Source of the DNA: Deltaproteobacteria bacterium
GTDB lineage: Bacteria > Myxococcota_A > Polyangia > Haliangiales > J016
Assembly (NCBI GenBank): GCA_003696105.1
Contig: RFGE01000190.1
Span: forward strand, 1-47,540
Direction of reading: 5' to 3'
Length of the DNA stretch: 47,540 nt
The notes under the pieces were generated by a model that searched no databases, had not been told where the DNA came from, and saw only the letters and a program-made list of their open reading frames with translations. Below are positions 1 to 11,993 of the stretch, one piece after another. Numbering within the stretch: position 1 is the stretch's first letter; the number at the start of each line of letters is the position of its first letter. Both the position numbers and the translations under genes were made by a program.

Positions 1-2
1 AC

Positions 3-809
3 GACTTCCACTGCATCGCGCCCGATCTGATGGGTCTGGGCGACACCGAGGTCGATCCGAAGACCACGCGGTTCGACATGGCGAGCCAGGCCGAGATGCT
101 GATCGAGGTGATGGCCACGCTCGGCTACGACGAGTTCGCGATCGTGTGTCACGACCAGGGCGGCGCGGCGGCGCAGCACATCGCCGCCAACGTGCCGCAG
201 CGGATCACTGCGCTCGTGCTCACCGACTGCGTGTGTTACGACAACTGGCCGGTGCCGGTGATCCGCAGGCTGCAGAGCCGGATGCGCAGCCGGTTCGTGT
301 CCGAGTTGATCGCGCGAGGTCATCTCGGGGAGTGGGTCGAGACGCGCACGCGACTGTCGGCGTTCCGGCGCGGCGTATACGAACCCCGCAAGCTCTCCGA
401 CGACGCGATCCGCGAGTACCTGCGGCCGCTGCGCACGCACGCCGGACGCGAGCGATTCCGCCAGTTCCTCCTCGCCGGCGACTCCCGCTATACGCAGCTC
501 GCCGTCGACGGGTTGCGCCGGTTCGAAAAGCCCACGTTCGTGATCTGGGCCGCCGAAGACCGATACCTGTCGCCGTCGTGGGGGCAGACGCTGGCCGACG
601 ACATCCCCGGGGCCGTCGGAGTGCGCCTGGTGCCGTTTTGCGGCCACTTCTGGCAGGAGGAGCGCCCGGCCGAGTTCGCGTCGCACATCGGCGCGTTCTT
701 GACCGAGCACCTCGCCGACCGAGTCGTCGAAGGCGACGGCGCCGTGCGTCGAGGCAAACCGGTGTGCGCCGGCGCCACCGGCTACAAGAAACCGCCGGTG
801 ACGGTCTGA
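3..809 (+). CDS. alpha/beta hydrolase with Asp nucleophile (5' end outside window)
   Basis: The reading frame is open to the window edge, so the N-terminus is missing; the first visible Met is at 30. Counting from that Met, the nucleophile elbow is H41-D42-Q-G-G, the acid is probably D177 (WAAEDRY) and the base H206 (CGHFW). An Asp nucleophile is typical of haloalkane dehalogenases and soluble epoxide hydrolases rather than of Ser esterases. Classical dehalogenases have Trp after this Asp to bind halide; here it is Gln, so the substrate is unclear. A helical cap domain fits residues about 70-160. No signal peptide is visible in the part present. The family is sure; the reaction is not. Confidence 0.85.
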   Translation, partial: DFHCIAPDLMGLGDTEVDPKTTRFDMASQAEMLIEVMATLGYDEFAIVCHDQGGAAAQHIAANVPQRITALVLTDCVCYDNWPVPVIRRLQSRMRSRFVSELIARGHLGEWVETRTRLSAFRRGVYEPRKLSDDAIREYLRPLRTHAGRERFRQFLLAGDSRYTQLAVDGLRRFEKPTFVIWAAEDRYLSPSWGQTLADDIPGAVGVRLVPFCGHFWQEERPAEFASHIGAFLTEHLADRVVEGDGAVRRGKPVCAGATGYKKPPVTV

Positions 810-1388
810 CGGAGGACGCGATGCTCGCCAACCAGATCCTGTTCACGACGCCCGCGTACCCGTACCCGACGCTGCCGGCCAACGACTCGCTCACCGACGC
901 GACACGCGATCGACCGCGACGCGGCCAACGGCGTCATGCGCCGGCGCGCGTGCTCGAGTGAAGCCGGAGACACCGGCGATGGGACGCGACCGGCGCGCGC
1001 CCGCGCGCGGAGGACCGGCGCCGGCGATCGGCTGGTGGATGTCCCCGGCGCGGCGATGTGGGTCGGCGAGGACGGCGATGCCGCGGTCGGGCCGCCGGCC
1101 GCCGCGCCGATTGCTTCCGGCGCGCCCGGGCCGACGTCGCTGCCACCGCGGGCGCGCGCGGTCGTCCCGATGGGGCCCCACGGCGGCGCGCCGGAAGCGC
1201 GCCCTGGGGAGGCCATCTGCTGATACAGTGGCGTGCGCCGTGCTCGACCGGGCGATATCGCGCAAATCCGAGCAGCGCCGCATGCTCCCAGCGACGGCGC
1301 GTGCGACCGAGGCGCAACGTGGCGACCGAACGCGAGCGCGCGCGGTCGACACGAACCGTGCACCTCGTGGGGATCGACGGGCGAAGCG
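810..1388. other. 579-bp stretch without a convincing gene
   Basis: Apart from the small ORF at 821-961, this holds only GC-rich open frames without recognisable motifs. One frame is open from 810 to 1223 but reads as low-complexity Arg/Pro/Ala/Gly sequence. It may be decayed coding sequence or simply spacer. Confidence 0.5.
821..961 (+). CDS. possible 46-residue ORF or 5' remnant of a gene
   Basis: An ATG follows a GGAGG ribosome-binding site (811-815) 11 bases after the stop of the hydrolase. The first 27 or so residues (from MLANQILF to NDSLTDA) look like ordinary protein, then the frame turns Arg-rich and stops. This is what a frameshifted or truncated gene would look like, but a real small protein cannot be excluded. 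No family was recognised. Confidence 0.3.
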   Translation: MLANQILFTTPAYPYPTLPANDSLTDATRDRPRRGQRRHAPARVLE

Positions 1389-1970
1389 ATGAGGCTCACG
1401 CGGTGGCCGGTCGCGGTGCTGGTCGGCGCGGCGGTCGCCGGGGGGACGGCGACCGCCGACATCGACGGCGACCGGTTCTCGGCGGACCGCTACGGTCAGA
1501 CGATCGAAGTCACGGCACCGCGCAACTGGACGCCGAGCCAACGGCGCGGGTACCCGAGCGTACTGCTGTGGCTCACCCGGCGCGATCCGCCCGGCCGCAT
1601 GTTGCTGTCCGCCGAACGGCTCGCGCGCCGCACCGATGCCGCGCGCTACGCGGCGCGCGCGAAAACCGCGCTCGAAGCGCTGGGCTTCGCGGTGCGGCCG
1701 CCGCAGCTGCACGCCCAGACGGGCGCGTACTGGTTCGACTTCGACAACGGCAAGACGTTCCTCCGGCAAGCGGTGCTCGTCGTCGGCGACGTCGGCTACG
1801 CGCTGACCCTGGCGGCGCCCGACAGCCGCACCCGCGGCCAGCATTTACGCGCATTCGATGCCGCGTTGCGCAGCGTGCGGGTGCGCCGCAGTTCGACCGC
1901 GTCGGCCGGGGCCGGGCCGGTCGACCGCGACGCCGGCGTGCCGCCGCGCGACGCCGGCGCGCCGCCGTGA
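1389..1970 (+). CDS. exported protein of unknown function
   Basis: 193 residues. The start is the ATG directly before a signal peptide (MRLTRWPVAVLVGAAVAGG), with likely cleavage near TATA-DI. The mature part begins with a segment of the type YGQTIEVTAPRNW and then alternates predicted strands and helices, somewhat like the small PsbP/DcrB-like domains, which is only an impression. The C-terminal 30 residues are a disordered Pro/Asp/Ala tail. An upstream in-frame extension to 1233 is Arg-rich and would bury the signal peptide, so it was not used. It ends 58 bases before the MoxR gene and may be cotranscribed, although that gene has its own candidate promoter. Confidence 0.6.
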   Translation: MRLTRWPVAVLVGAAVAGGTATADIDGDRFSADRYGQTIEVTAPRNWTPSQRRGYPSVLLWLTRRDPPGRMLLSAERLARRTDAARYAARAKTALEALGFAVRPPQLHAQTGAYWFDFDNGKTFLRQAVLVVGDVGYALTLAAPDSRTRGQHLRAFDAALRSVRVRRSSTASAGAGPVDRDAGVPPRDAGAPP

Positions 1971-2016
1971 TCGCCCTCCCCCTCGGTCGCCGCGTGCGCG
2001 TCGCCGGCGCGTTGTG

Positions 2017-2022
2017 TACGGT
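2017..2022 (+). promoter_or_regulatory. candidate -10 box (TACGGT) of the MoxR gene
   Basis: TACGGT lies 6 bases before the ATG at 2029 with no Shine-Dalgarno sequence between, the geometry expected for a leaderless transcript. Confidence 0.4.
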
Positions 2023-2028
2023 AGCGGC

Positions 2029-2934
2029 ATGTTCGACAGCATCGACGCGGTCACCCACGCACTTCGCCAGACCGGCTACATCGCTGACCGGGCGCTGGCG
2101 ACGACCGTGTTCCTCGCCGGGCGGCTCGGCAAGCCGATCCTGGCGGAAGGTCCGGCGGGTGTCGGCAAGACCGAGTTGGCCAAAGCCGTCGCATCGGCGC
2201 TGGGGACCGACCTGATTCGCCTCCAGTGCTACGAGGGGCTGGACGAAGCCAAGACCTTGTACGAGTGGAAGTACGCGAAGCAGCTACTGTATACGCAACT
2301 TCTTCGCGACCACATCGACGCCGTCATCGGCGGGGCGACTTCCCTTGCCGACGCGGTGGAGCGGATCGCCAGCGAGCAAGACGCATTCTTTTCCGACCGC
2401 TTTCTCCAGGAGCGCCCGCTGCTGCAGGCGATCCGAGCCGATCGCCAGACCGTGCTGCTCATCGACGAGGTCGACCGTGCCGAGGACGAACTCGAGGCAT
2501 TCTTCTTGGAGGTGTTGGCCGAGTTCCAGGTGACCGTGCCCGAACTCGGCACGCTACGCGCGCGCCACCGCCCGTTCGTCGTGCTCACGTCGAACAACAC
2601 GCGCGAGCTGTCGGACGCGCTGCGGCGGCGCTGCCTGCACCTGTGGATGGACTATCCGTCGGCCGCGCGCGAAGCGGAGATCCTGCAGGCGCGCGTTCCC
2701 GAGATCGGCGCTCAGCTCGCCGGCCAGGTCGCCGACTTCGTTCACAAGCTGCGCGCGCTCGATCTGAAGAAGGCGCCGAGCATCTCGGAGACGATCGACT
2801 GGGCGCGGGCCTTGACCGTCCTCGCGACCGAGCAACTCGGCGAGGACGTCGTACGCGACACGCTCAACGTGCTGCTGAAGTACGAGGGGGACCGGGAAGC
2901 GGCGGAGGAAAAGCTAGGCTCCATGCTCGAGTGA
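2029..2934 (+). CDS. MoxR-family AAA+ ATPase
   Basis: 301 residues, cytoplasmic. Walker A is G41-P-A-G-V-G-K47-T48 and Walker B ends in D146-E147 (LLIDEVD); a sensor-like Asn is in VLTSNN and an Arg finger follows in DALRRRC. The family acts as a chaperone-like ATPase that assembles or activates metal enzymes or surface complexes, usually together with a VWA-domain partner. No VWA gene is adjacent: the next gene is convergent. Compared with MoxR itself it resembles the CoxD-like branch, which is an impression from the N-terminus. The start is the ATG before MFDSID; an upstream frame extension is Arg/Pro-rich and unlikely. The last 71 bases overlap the 3' end of the convergent peptidase gene. 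Confidence 0.85.
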   Translation: MFDSIDAVTHALRQTGYIADRALATTVFLAGRLGKPILAEGPAGVGKTELAKAVASALGTDLIRLQCYEGLDEAKTLYEWKYAKQLLYTQLLRDHIDAVIGGATSLADAVERIASEQDAFFSDRFLQERPLLQAIRADRQTVLLIDEVDRAEDELEAFFLEVLAEFQVTVPELGTLRARHRPFVVLTSNNTRELSDALRRRCLHLWMDYPSAAREAEILQARVPEIGAQLAGQVADFVHKLRALDLKKAPSISETIDWARALTVLATEQLGEDVVRDTLNVLLKYEGDREAAEEKLGSMLE

Positions 2935-3763
2935 GCCGGCCGAACGCAAATCCGACCGGGGCGCCGGCCGCCGGGCGCCGGACCGCGCGGCCGTGCGCGC
3001 CGGCGGGCGCGGGCTCGGCGGCGACGAGTTCATACTTGTACAGCTTCTTCTTCCACCGCAGCGGACCGCGGTCCGAACAGCCCAGCGGCCGATCCGACGG
3101 CGCGCAATAGATCCGCACGTGAAAGTGATCGTCGTGGGGCGCGGCGTCGCTCGGTTGGCGCAGCAGCGCGGCGGCGCGCGCCACGCGGTCGGGCGGTTCG
3201 CCGGCCGCGCGAGCGTGGTCCAACAGCAGCAGCCTCAACGGCTCGGCGACGAAGATGTATTGCACGTCGGCGGCGGGGTCGTCGATCAGCGCGCGAACGA
3301 GCGCCCAGTTGCGCGCGGTGTCGAACCGCAGGCCGTCGCGCGTGTGGCCGTCGGCGTCGACGGGACGCATCTCGCCGTTGCGGACGGGGCGACCGGTCGC
3401 ATCGACCAGATAGAACAACAGGTCGATGTCGCGGCCGCTCTGGTGGGACCGGTGGAACCGGCTCGGCCCGCCGCCGCGCGGCGACAGGTCGGCGACTCCG
3501 AGCGGCGGCCCGTTCGGCTGCTCGCGACGGAGCCGCCTGGCCACCCGCACGACGAGCGCGACCGCCTCGTCGGTGCCGTACAGCGCGCCGCGGTCGACCC
3601 AGCGCGGCGGCACCCAGTAGCCGTCGCCGCGCGGCGGCAGCCGGACCCCGCGCGTGAGCATACCGGCGTTGCCGCGGCCGAACGACACCGACGTCCCGTC
3701 GTCGACGAGGCCGTACTGCGCACAGCCCATGGCCGCCGCGCACACGAGGCACCACGCGCGCAC
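2864..3763 (-). CDS. MepA-like (M74) murein endopeptidase, probable lipoprotein
   Basis: 299 residues. The motif HRSHQSGRDIDL (H104, H107, D112, D114) and the later HDDHFHV (H210, H213, H215) are the zinc-binding and catalytic signatures of penicillin-insensitive murein endopeptidase MepA, which cleaves D-Ala-meso-DAP cross-links in peptidoglycan. I chose the GTG at 3763 because it gives a short export signal ending in AAAMGC, a marginal lipobox, and because a TACAAT box sits 7 bases upstream. The frame extends to an ATG at 3829, which would mask the signal. A Pro/Arg-rich tail of about 60 residues after the domain is unusual and overlaps the MoxR gene end-to-end. Confidence 0.82.
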   Translation of the reverse strand: MRAWCLVCAAAMGCAQYGLVDDGTSVSFGRGNAGMLTRGVRLPPRGDGYWVPPRWVDRGALYGTDEAVALVVRVARRLRREQPNGPPLGVADLSPRGGGPSRFHRSHQSGRDIDLLFYLVDATGRPVRNGEMRPVDADGHTRDGLRFDTARNWALVRALIDDPAADVQYIFVAEPLRLLLLDHARAAGEPPDRVARAAALLRQPSDAAPHDDHFHVRIYCAPSDRPLGCSDRGPLRWKKKLYKYELVAAEPAPAGAHGRAVRRPAAGAPVGFAFGRLTRAWSLAFPPPLPGPPRTSAAR

Positions 3764-3770
3764 GTCGTCG

Positions 3771-3776
3771 ATTGTA
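3771..3776 (-). promoter_or_regulatory. candidate -10 box (TACAAT) of the MepA-like gene
   Basis: Read on the minus strand, GCGG-TACAAT is followed by 7 bases and then GTG. The same GCGG-TACAAT string precedes the genes at 14123 and 24727. Confidence 0.5.
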
Positions 3777-3874
3777 CCGCACGCGCGCGCCGAGGCCGAA
3801 ACCGCACCGAGGGTGCGGCGGTGTGCCACACCCTCGGTGGGACGGCGCGCCTGGCGCCGCGGCCTGGTTCGGCG

Positions 3875-5803
<1,929 letters not shown>

Positions 5804-5863
5804 GGCGGAATTCCCTCTCTCTCTTGCGTGGTCTCGGGGGTAGGTCGCGAAAATCGCGAGGAT

Positions 5864-5903
5864 GTGATTACGGTTTGTAACGGACGCCACAGAACGTAAT
5901 CAC
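5864..5903 (-). promoter_or_regulatory. 9-bp inverted repeat over the dnaK promoter (candidate operator)
   Basis: GTGATTACG (5864-5872) and its exact complement CGTAATCAC (5895-5903) are separated by 22 bases. The distal arm covers the candidate -10 hexamer. It is not CIRCE (TTAGCACTC-N9-GAGTGCTAA). A second symmetric element, TCGCGA-AAA-TCGCGA, lies at 5845-5859 in the presumed leader. Confidence 0.5.
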
Positions 5904-5921
5904 GCCCCCCCGCACCGTCAA
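5893..5921 (-). promoter_or_regulatory. candidate dnaK promoter
   Basis: On the minus strand TTGACG (5916-5921) and TACGTT (5893-5898) are spaced by 17 bases. This would give a start near 5886 and a leader of about 80 bases. Confidence 0.5.
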
Positions 5922-5936
5922 TAGCGCGCGGCGCCG

Positions 5937-8405
<2,469 letters not shown>

Positions 8406-8467
8406 GTCGGGTCAACGTATTGCGCGCCCGAGCCGCCGTCAACGTCACCCGCCACGTTCGATGGGGC

Positions 8468-8496
8468 TTGACAGCGAGGACGGAGCGCGATAGTAA
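8468..8496 (+). promoter_or_regulatory. promoter of the GntR-GMC operon
   Basis: TTGACA (8468-8473) matches the -35 consensus exactly, followed after 17 bases by TAGTAA (8491-8496). Initiation near 8503 would fall inside the first operator-like palindrome. Confidence 0.55.
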
Positions 8497-8522
8497 TCGG
8501 TCAGACCAGTTGGTAAGACCAA
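8497..8522 (+). promoter_or_regulatory. tandem FadR-type operators before the GntR gene
   Basis: Two palindromes, GGT-CAG-ACC (8499-8507) and TTGGT-AAG-ACCAA (8510-8522), are centred 13 bp apart. They fit the TnGTnnnACnA class bound by FadR-subfamily GntR regulators. The second ends on the A of the start codon, and no Shine-Dalgarno sequence fits between. Confidence 0.6.
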
Positions 8523-9265
8523 TGCCTCCGGTTGCCGCCGAGTCCGCCGCCCCCGCCGAGTCCGCCGCCGACGCCGTGTTCGAGGCGATCCTGGCCGGCA
8601 TCGTACGCGGCGACTACCCGCCGCGATCGCGCTTGCCGGCCGAGCGCGACCTGGCGCGCCAGCTCGGCGCGAGTCGACCGACGTTGCGCGAGGCGCTCGG
8701 CCGGCTCGCCGAGTGGAACCTCGTCGAGGCGCGGCGCGGGTCCGGCGTGGTCGTGCGCGACCGCAGCGACTGGTCGATCGAGGTGCTGCCGGCATTTTTG
8801 CGCTACGGCGGCGGCTCGGTGCCGCCGCGCGAGCTGGTGCAGATGATCGACGACCTGCTGGCCCTGCGCCGCGCGCTCGTCGTCGAGGTGGTCGCGCTCG
8901 TCGCGCCGCGCGTCGACGCGGCGCGACTGGCAGCGGCGCGCGATGCCGCCGAACGCGCGTGGCGAGCGAGGGATGACGCCGCGGCGTTCGCGCGCGACGA
9001 CTTTGCGCTCATCCGCGCAATCGTCGATGCGGCCGGGTTCTTGCCCGGCGTGTGGTTGATCAACCGCCTCGCCGGGGTCTACCTGGACCTCGCCCGCACC
9101 ATCACCGGCGCCGCGCCGCCGCCGGACGACTATCTCGACACGGCCACATCACTGATCGACGCGCTCGCCCGCGGCGACGCGACCGGCGCCGTCGCGATCG
9201 AACGCGCCTATCTCGAACGCCACGACGCGCGCCTGCTCGCGCGCATCCGAGGAGACAGCCGATGA
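8522..9265 (+). CDS. GntR/FadR-subfamily transcriptional regulator
   Basis: 247 residues. The winged helix at about 15-85 has the GntR pattern (FEAILAGIVRGDYPPRSRLPAERDLARQLG split by a turn, then SRPTLREALGRL and ARRGSGVVV). An all-helical effector domain follows (about 100-240), as in FadR/VanR-type members; its metal- or acid-binding residues were not assigned. The start is the ATG directly after the second operator. An upstream in-frame extension to 8420 would run through the promoter and was rejected. Position and operators suggest autoregulation and control of the downstream oxidoreductase genes, with an acid or fatty-acid-like effector as in relatives. Its stop overlaps the next start by 4 bases. 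Confidence 0.88.
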   Translation: MPPVAAESAAPAESAADAVFEAILAGIVRGDYPPRSRLPAERDLARQLGASRPTLREALGRLAEWNLVEARRGSGVVVRDRSDWSIEVLPAFLRYGGGSVPPRELVQMIDDLLALRRALVVEVVALVAPRVDAARLAAARDAAERAWRARDDAAAFARDDFALIRAIVDAAGFLPGVWLINRLAGVYLDLARTITGAAPPPDDYLDTATSLIDALARGDATGAVAIERAYLERHDARLLARIRGDSR

Positions 9266-9813
9266 GCGACCTCGCCGACTACCGCCATGGCCCCGCCACC
9301 CGCCGCCTGCTGCGCTCGCTGATCGCGGTCGTGTGCCCGCCCGAAGCCGAATCGCTCGGCGTCGTCGACCAGGTCATCGACGAGAGCGAGCTGAGCATGC
9401 GGTCGATGCCGCCGGTCGTGCGCGCCATGCTGCGCGCCGGCATGACGACCTACGACCTCGCCGCGGTCGCGCGCTACGGGCGCCGCGCATCGGCGCTGCC
9501 GGCGGACGCGGCGCACGCGTGGTTCGACTGGTGGGCCCATGGGTTGCCGCTGCAACGACAGTTCGCCAAGGGCATCAAGGCGCTGCTGGCGATGAGCTAC
9601 TACGAGCTGCCCGCGGTGCGCGCGACGCTCGACTACACGCCGGAGCAATGGATCGAAAAGGTCAAGCGCCGCCGGCTCGAGCAGTATCGCGACGACATCG
9701 CCGCGCACGAGCGCACCATCTTCGAACCGGACCCGATCCCGCTGCCGTCCGAGGTCGCGCGGCGCACCGAGGCGTCCGTCCAGCTCGCCGATCGCAAGGA
9801 GGCGTCCCGATGA
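9262..9813 (+). CDS. small protein coupled to the GMC oxidoreductase
   Basis: 183 residues, translationally coupled on both sides by ATGA overlaps; a GAGGAGA ribosome-binding site lies at 9249-9254. Composition is helical, with moderately hydrophobic stretches (LLRSLIAVVCPPEAESLG, GIKALLAMSYYELPAV) but no signal peptide. Its position immediately before a GMC-type flavoenzyme and its general look recall the small subunit-3-type partners of membrane-bound gluconate-type dehydrogenases, but the similarity is not strong enough to assign. A role as partner or maturation factor of the oxidoreductase is inferred from gene order only. Confidence 0.7.
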   Translation: MSDLADYRHGPATRRLLRSLIAVVCPPEAESLGVVDQVIDESELSMRSMPPVVRAMLRAGMTTYDLAAVARYGRRASALPADAAHAWFDWWAHGLPLQRQFAKGIKALLAMSYYELPAVRATLDYTPEQWIEKVKRRRLEQYRDDIAAHERTIFEPDPIPLPSEVARRTEASVQLADRKEASR

Positions 9814-11390
9814 CCGCCGCCGCCGCGCCGGATCCGCGCATTCACGGCTATACGCACGCGCGCCGCCCGCCCGGCGTGTTCGGCCGCGAGGACTTCTACG
9901 GCGACACGGTCCTCGGCTGCGACGTCGTCGTCGTCGGCTCGGGCGCCGGCGGCGCGACGGCCGCCGCCGAACTCGCCGAAGCCGGCTTCGACGTGATCGT
10001 GCTCGAGGAAGGCAGCTACTACGGCACGGGCGACTTCACGCCCAACGCGCTCGACATGATCCGCAAGATGTACCGCGACGGCGGCGCGAGCGCGGCGATC
10101 GGACGGCCGCCGATCCTGTTTCAGGAGGGCCGCACCGTCGGCGGCTCGGCGGTCGTCAACGGCGGCATGTCCTGGCGCACGCCGCCGCGGGTGCTCGACC
10201 ACTGGCGGCGCGAGTTCGGCCTCGACGGCGTGAGCCCGGCCGCGCTCGAGCCCTACTTCGAGCGCGTCGAGCGCCGCATCCACGTCGCCTACCAGGATCC
10301 GGAGACGATCGGCCGCGACAACCAGCTGCTCAAACAGGGCGCCGACAAACTCGGCTGGCGGATCGAGCCGAACTTGCGCAATCAACTTCATTGTGCCGGG
10401 AGCAACAACTGCGCGTTCGGCTGCCCGACCGGCGCCAAGCAATCCACGCTCGTCACGTACATCCCGCGGGCTCTCCACTTTGGCGCGCGCGTCTACTCCA
10501 ACGTCCGCGTCGACCGGATCGCCCACCGCGGAAAGCGCGCGACCGGCGTCGTCGGCCACGTCGTGCGCGAGAACGGCACGCGCGGGTTCCGCGTCGTCGT
10601 GCGCGCCAAACTGGTGATCGCCGCGTGCGGCTCCATCCACACGCCGGCGCTGCTCGCGCGCAGCGGCGTCCGGTCGCCGTCCGGCCAGCTCGGCCGCAAT
10701 CTGAGCATGCACCCGAACGTGAAGGTGGTCGCGCTGTTCGACGAGGAAATGCGCGGCTGGGAGGGCGTGCACCAGGCCTACCAGATCCGAGAATTCGCGC
10801 CGTACGGCATCCAGACGCTGGCCGCCGTCAACGTGCCGCCGAGCATCCTCGCGATGGGAATGCACGGCTACGGCGCCGAACTCGGCGACATCATGCGCGA
10901 CTACAAGCGCTGCGTCGTCGCCGGGCTATTGTGCGAAGACAGCCGCTACGGCCACGTCAAGGTCGTGGCGGGGCGGCCGGTGGCGTTTTACGACCTCGCG
11001 CCCGCCGACTTCGACCGCATCAAGATGGGCGCGGCGCGCCTGTGCGAGCTGCTGTTCGAGGTGGGGGCCCACACGATCTACACGCCGTTTTCCGGCATGG
11101 AAGTGGTCCGCTCGTCCGACGACGCGCGGCGCATCGAGTCGGCGCCGATCCCGCGCGAGCGCACCGAGGTCGTGACCGTCCACATGATGGGCACGGCGCG
11201 CATGGGCGCTCGCCGCTCCGCGGCGGTGACCGACGAATTCGGCCGCGTCTACGACACCGAGGGCCTGTTCGTGTGCGACGCGAGCCTGTTTCCGAGCGCG
11301 GTCGGAGTCAATCCCTGCGAGACGATTCAGACCCTGTCGACCCGCAACGCGGCGCACATCATCGAGAATCGCGGGAGGTACCTGCAATGA
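9810..11390 (+). CDS. GMC-family FAD-dependent oxidoreductase
   Basis: 526 residues. The FAD-binding Rossmann motif is VVVG43-S-G-A-G-G near residue 40, followed by GRTVGGSAVVNGG, the second GMC signature. The C-terminal active site pairs H458 (VHMMGTARMG) with N501 (GVNPCETIQ). The family oxidises alcohols, sterols or sugars. A cluster of Cys (CAGSNNCAFGCPTGAK, about residues 192-206) is typical of the long-chain-alcohol/sterol-like branch and might bind a metal or a cluster. There is no export signal. It sits third in a five-gene run under a FadR-type regulator, so a lipid-like alcohol is a reasonable guess, not a demonstrated substrate. Confidence 0.9.
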   Translation: MTAAAAPDPRIHGYTHARRPPGVFGREDFYGDTVLGCDVVVVGSGAGGATAAAELAEAGFDVIVLEEGSYYGTGDFTPNALDMIRKMYRDGGASAAIGRPPILFQEGRTVGGSAVVNGGMSWRTPPRVLDHWRREFGLDGVSPAALEPYFERVERRIHVAYQDPETIGRDNQLLKQGADKLGWRIEPNLRNQLHCAGSNNCAFGCPTGAKQSTLVTYIPRALHFGARVYSNVRVDRIAHRGKRATGVVGHVVRENGTRGFRVVVRAKLVIAACGSIHTPALLARSGVRSPSGQLGRNLSMHPNVKVVALFDEEMRGWEGVHQAYQIREFAPYGIQTLAAVNVPPSILAMGMHGYGAELGDIMRDYKRCVVAGLLCEDSRYGHVKVVAGRPVAFYDLAPADFDRIKMGAARLCELLFEVGAHTIYTPFSGMEVVRSSDDARRIESAPIPRERTEVVTVHMMGTARMGARRSAAVTDEFGRVYDTEGLFVCDASLFPSAVGVNPCETIQTLSTRNAAHIIENRGRYLQ

Positions 11391-11971
11391 GACACGAAGC
11401 CCCATCGGCCGGCGCCACGACCAACCGCCCGAGCGCGCGCGTCCTCGAACTCGAGCGCATGTCGCCGGCCGACCTCGAGCGCCTGTTCGTCGACGGCGCG
11501 ACGCCCGACCCGGACGCCCTCGCCGGGTGGGAGTTCCGCGGCCTCAACACGCCGAGTTACTTCAAGCTGCTCGGCATCAAGAAGTTCATCAAGGGCTTCT
11601 TCCGCAAAAACGGCGACCTGTACGGCTACAACTGTCCGGTCGTGCAAAACGCGATCGACGGGCCGTGGATCGCCAAGCCGAGCGACGATCAGCCCAAGCG
11701 GTTCGGCTTCTATCGCGTCGACCGGGTCGACCCGACGGCGCGCGACAACGCCTACCTGCACGCGTTGCTGCTCGACTACGGCCGCGGCGACAACCCGCGG
11801 CTCGACCCGTCGCGCGGGCTGCGCGACTACCTCGTCCAGCCCGACCGCGACAACCCGGACCTGTACCTCGGCAAGGCGTACTACGCGGTCGGCCGGCTGC
11901 GCGTCCCGACGCGCAGCTTCTTCATCCTCGAGCGCCACCGGCCCGGCCTCGGCGACGTCGTCTACCGGTGA
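11387..11971 (+). CDS. unknown protein downstream of the GMC oxidoreductase
   Basis: 194 residues; starts in a 4-base overlap with the oxidoreductase and has a strong GGGAGG site at 11373-11378. The body is rich in aromatic and charged residues (NTPSYFKLLGIKKFIKGFF, GFYRVDRVDP, LGKAYYAVGRLRVPT, FFILERHRP) and has no signal peptide or membrane segment. I do not recognise a family. The pattern of conserved-looking Tyr/Asn/Asp suggests a compact soluble fold. Tight coupling implies it works with the oxidoreductase. Confidence 0.75.
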   Translation: MRHEAPSAGATTNRPSARVLELERMSPADLERLFVDGATPDPDALAGWEFRGLNTPSYFKLLGIKKFIKGFFRKNGDLYGYNCPVVQNAIDGPWIAKPSDDQPKRFGFYRVDRVDPTARDNAYLHALLLDYGRGDNPRLDPSRGLRDYLVQPDRDNPDLYLGKAYYAVGRLRVPTRSFFILERHRPGLGDVVYR

Positions 11972-11993
11972 CCGCACCGCGGCCGCTGCCGCC

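Noticed and set aside
936-1223. 95-residue plus-strand frame between hydrolase and exported protein
   Set aside because: Low-complexity Arg/Pro/Ala/Gly composition, no ribosome-binding site and no motif.
8406-8418. GGTCAACGTATTGC as a sigma-54 promoter for the GntR gene
   Set aside because: Spacing fits but the -24 half does not, and a better TTGACA promoter lies closer to the gene.
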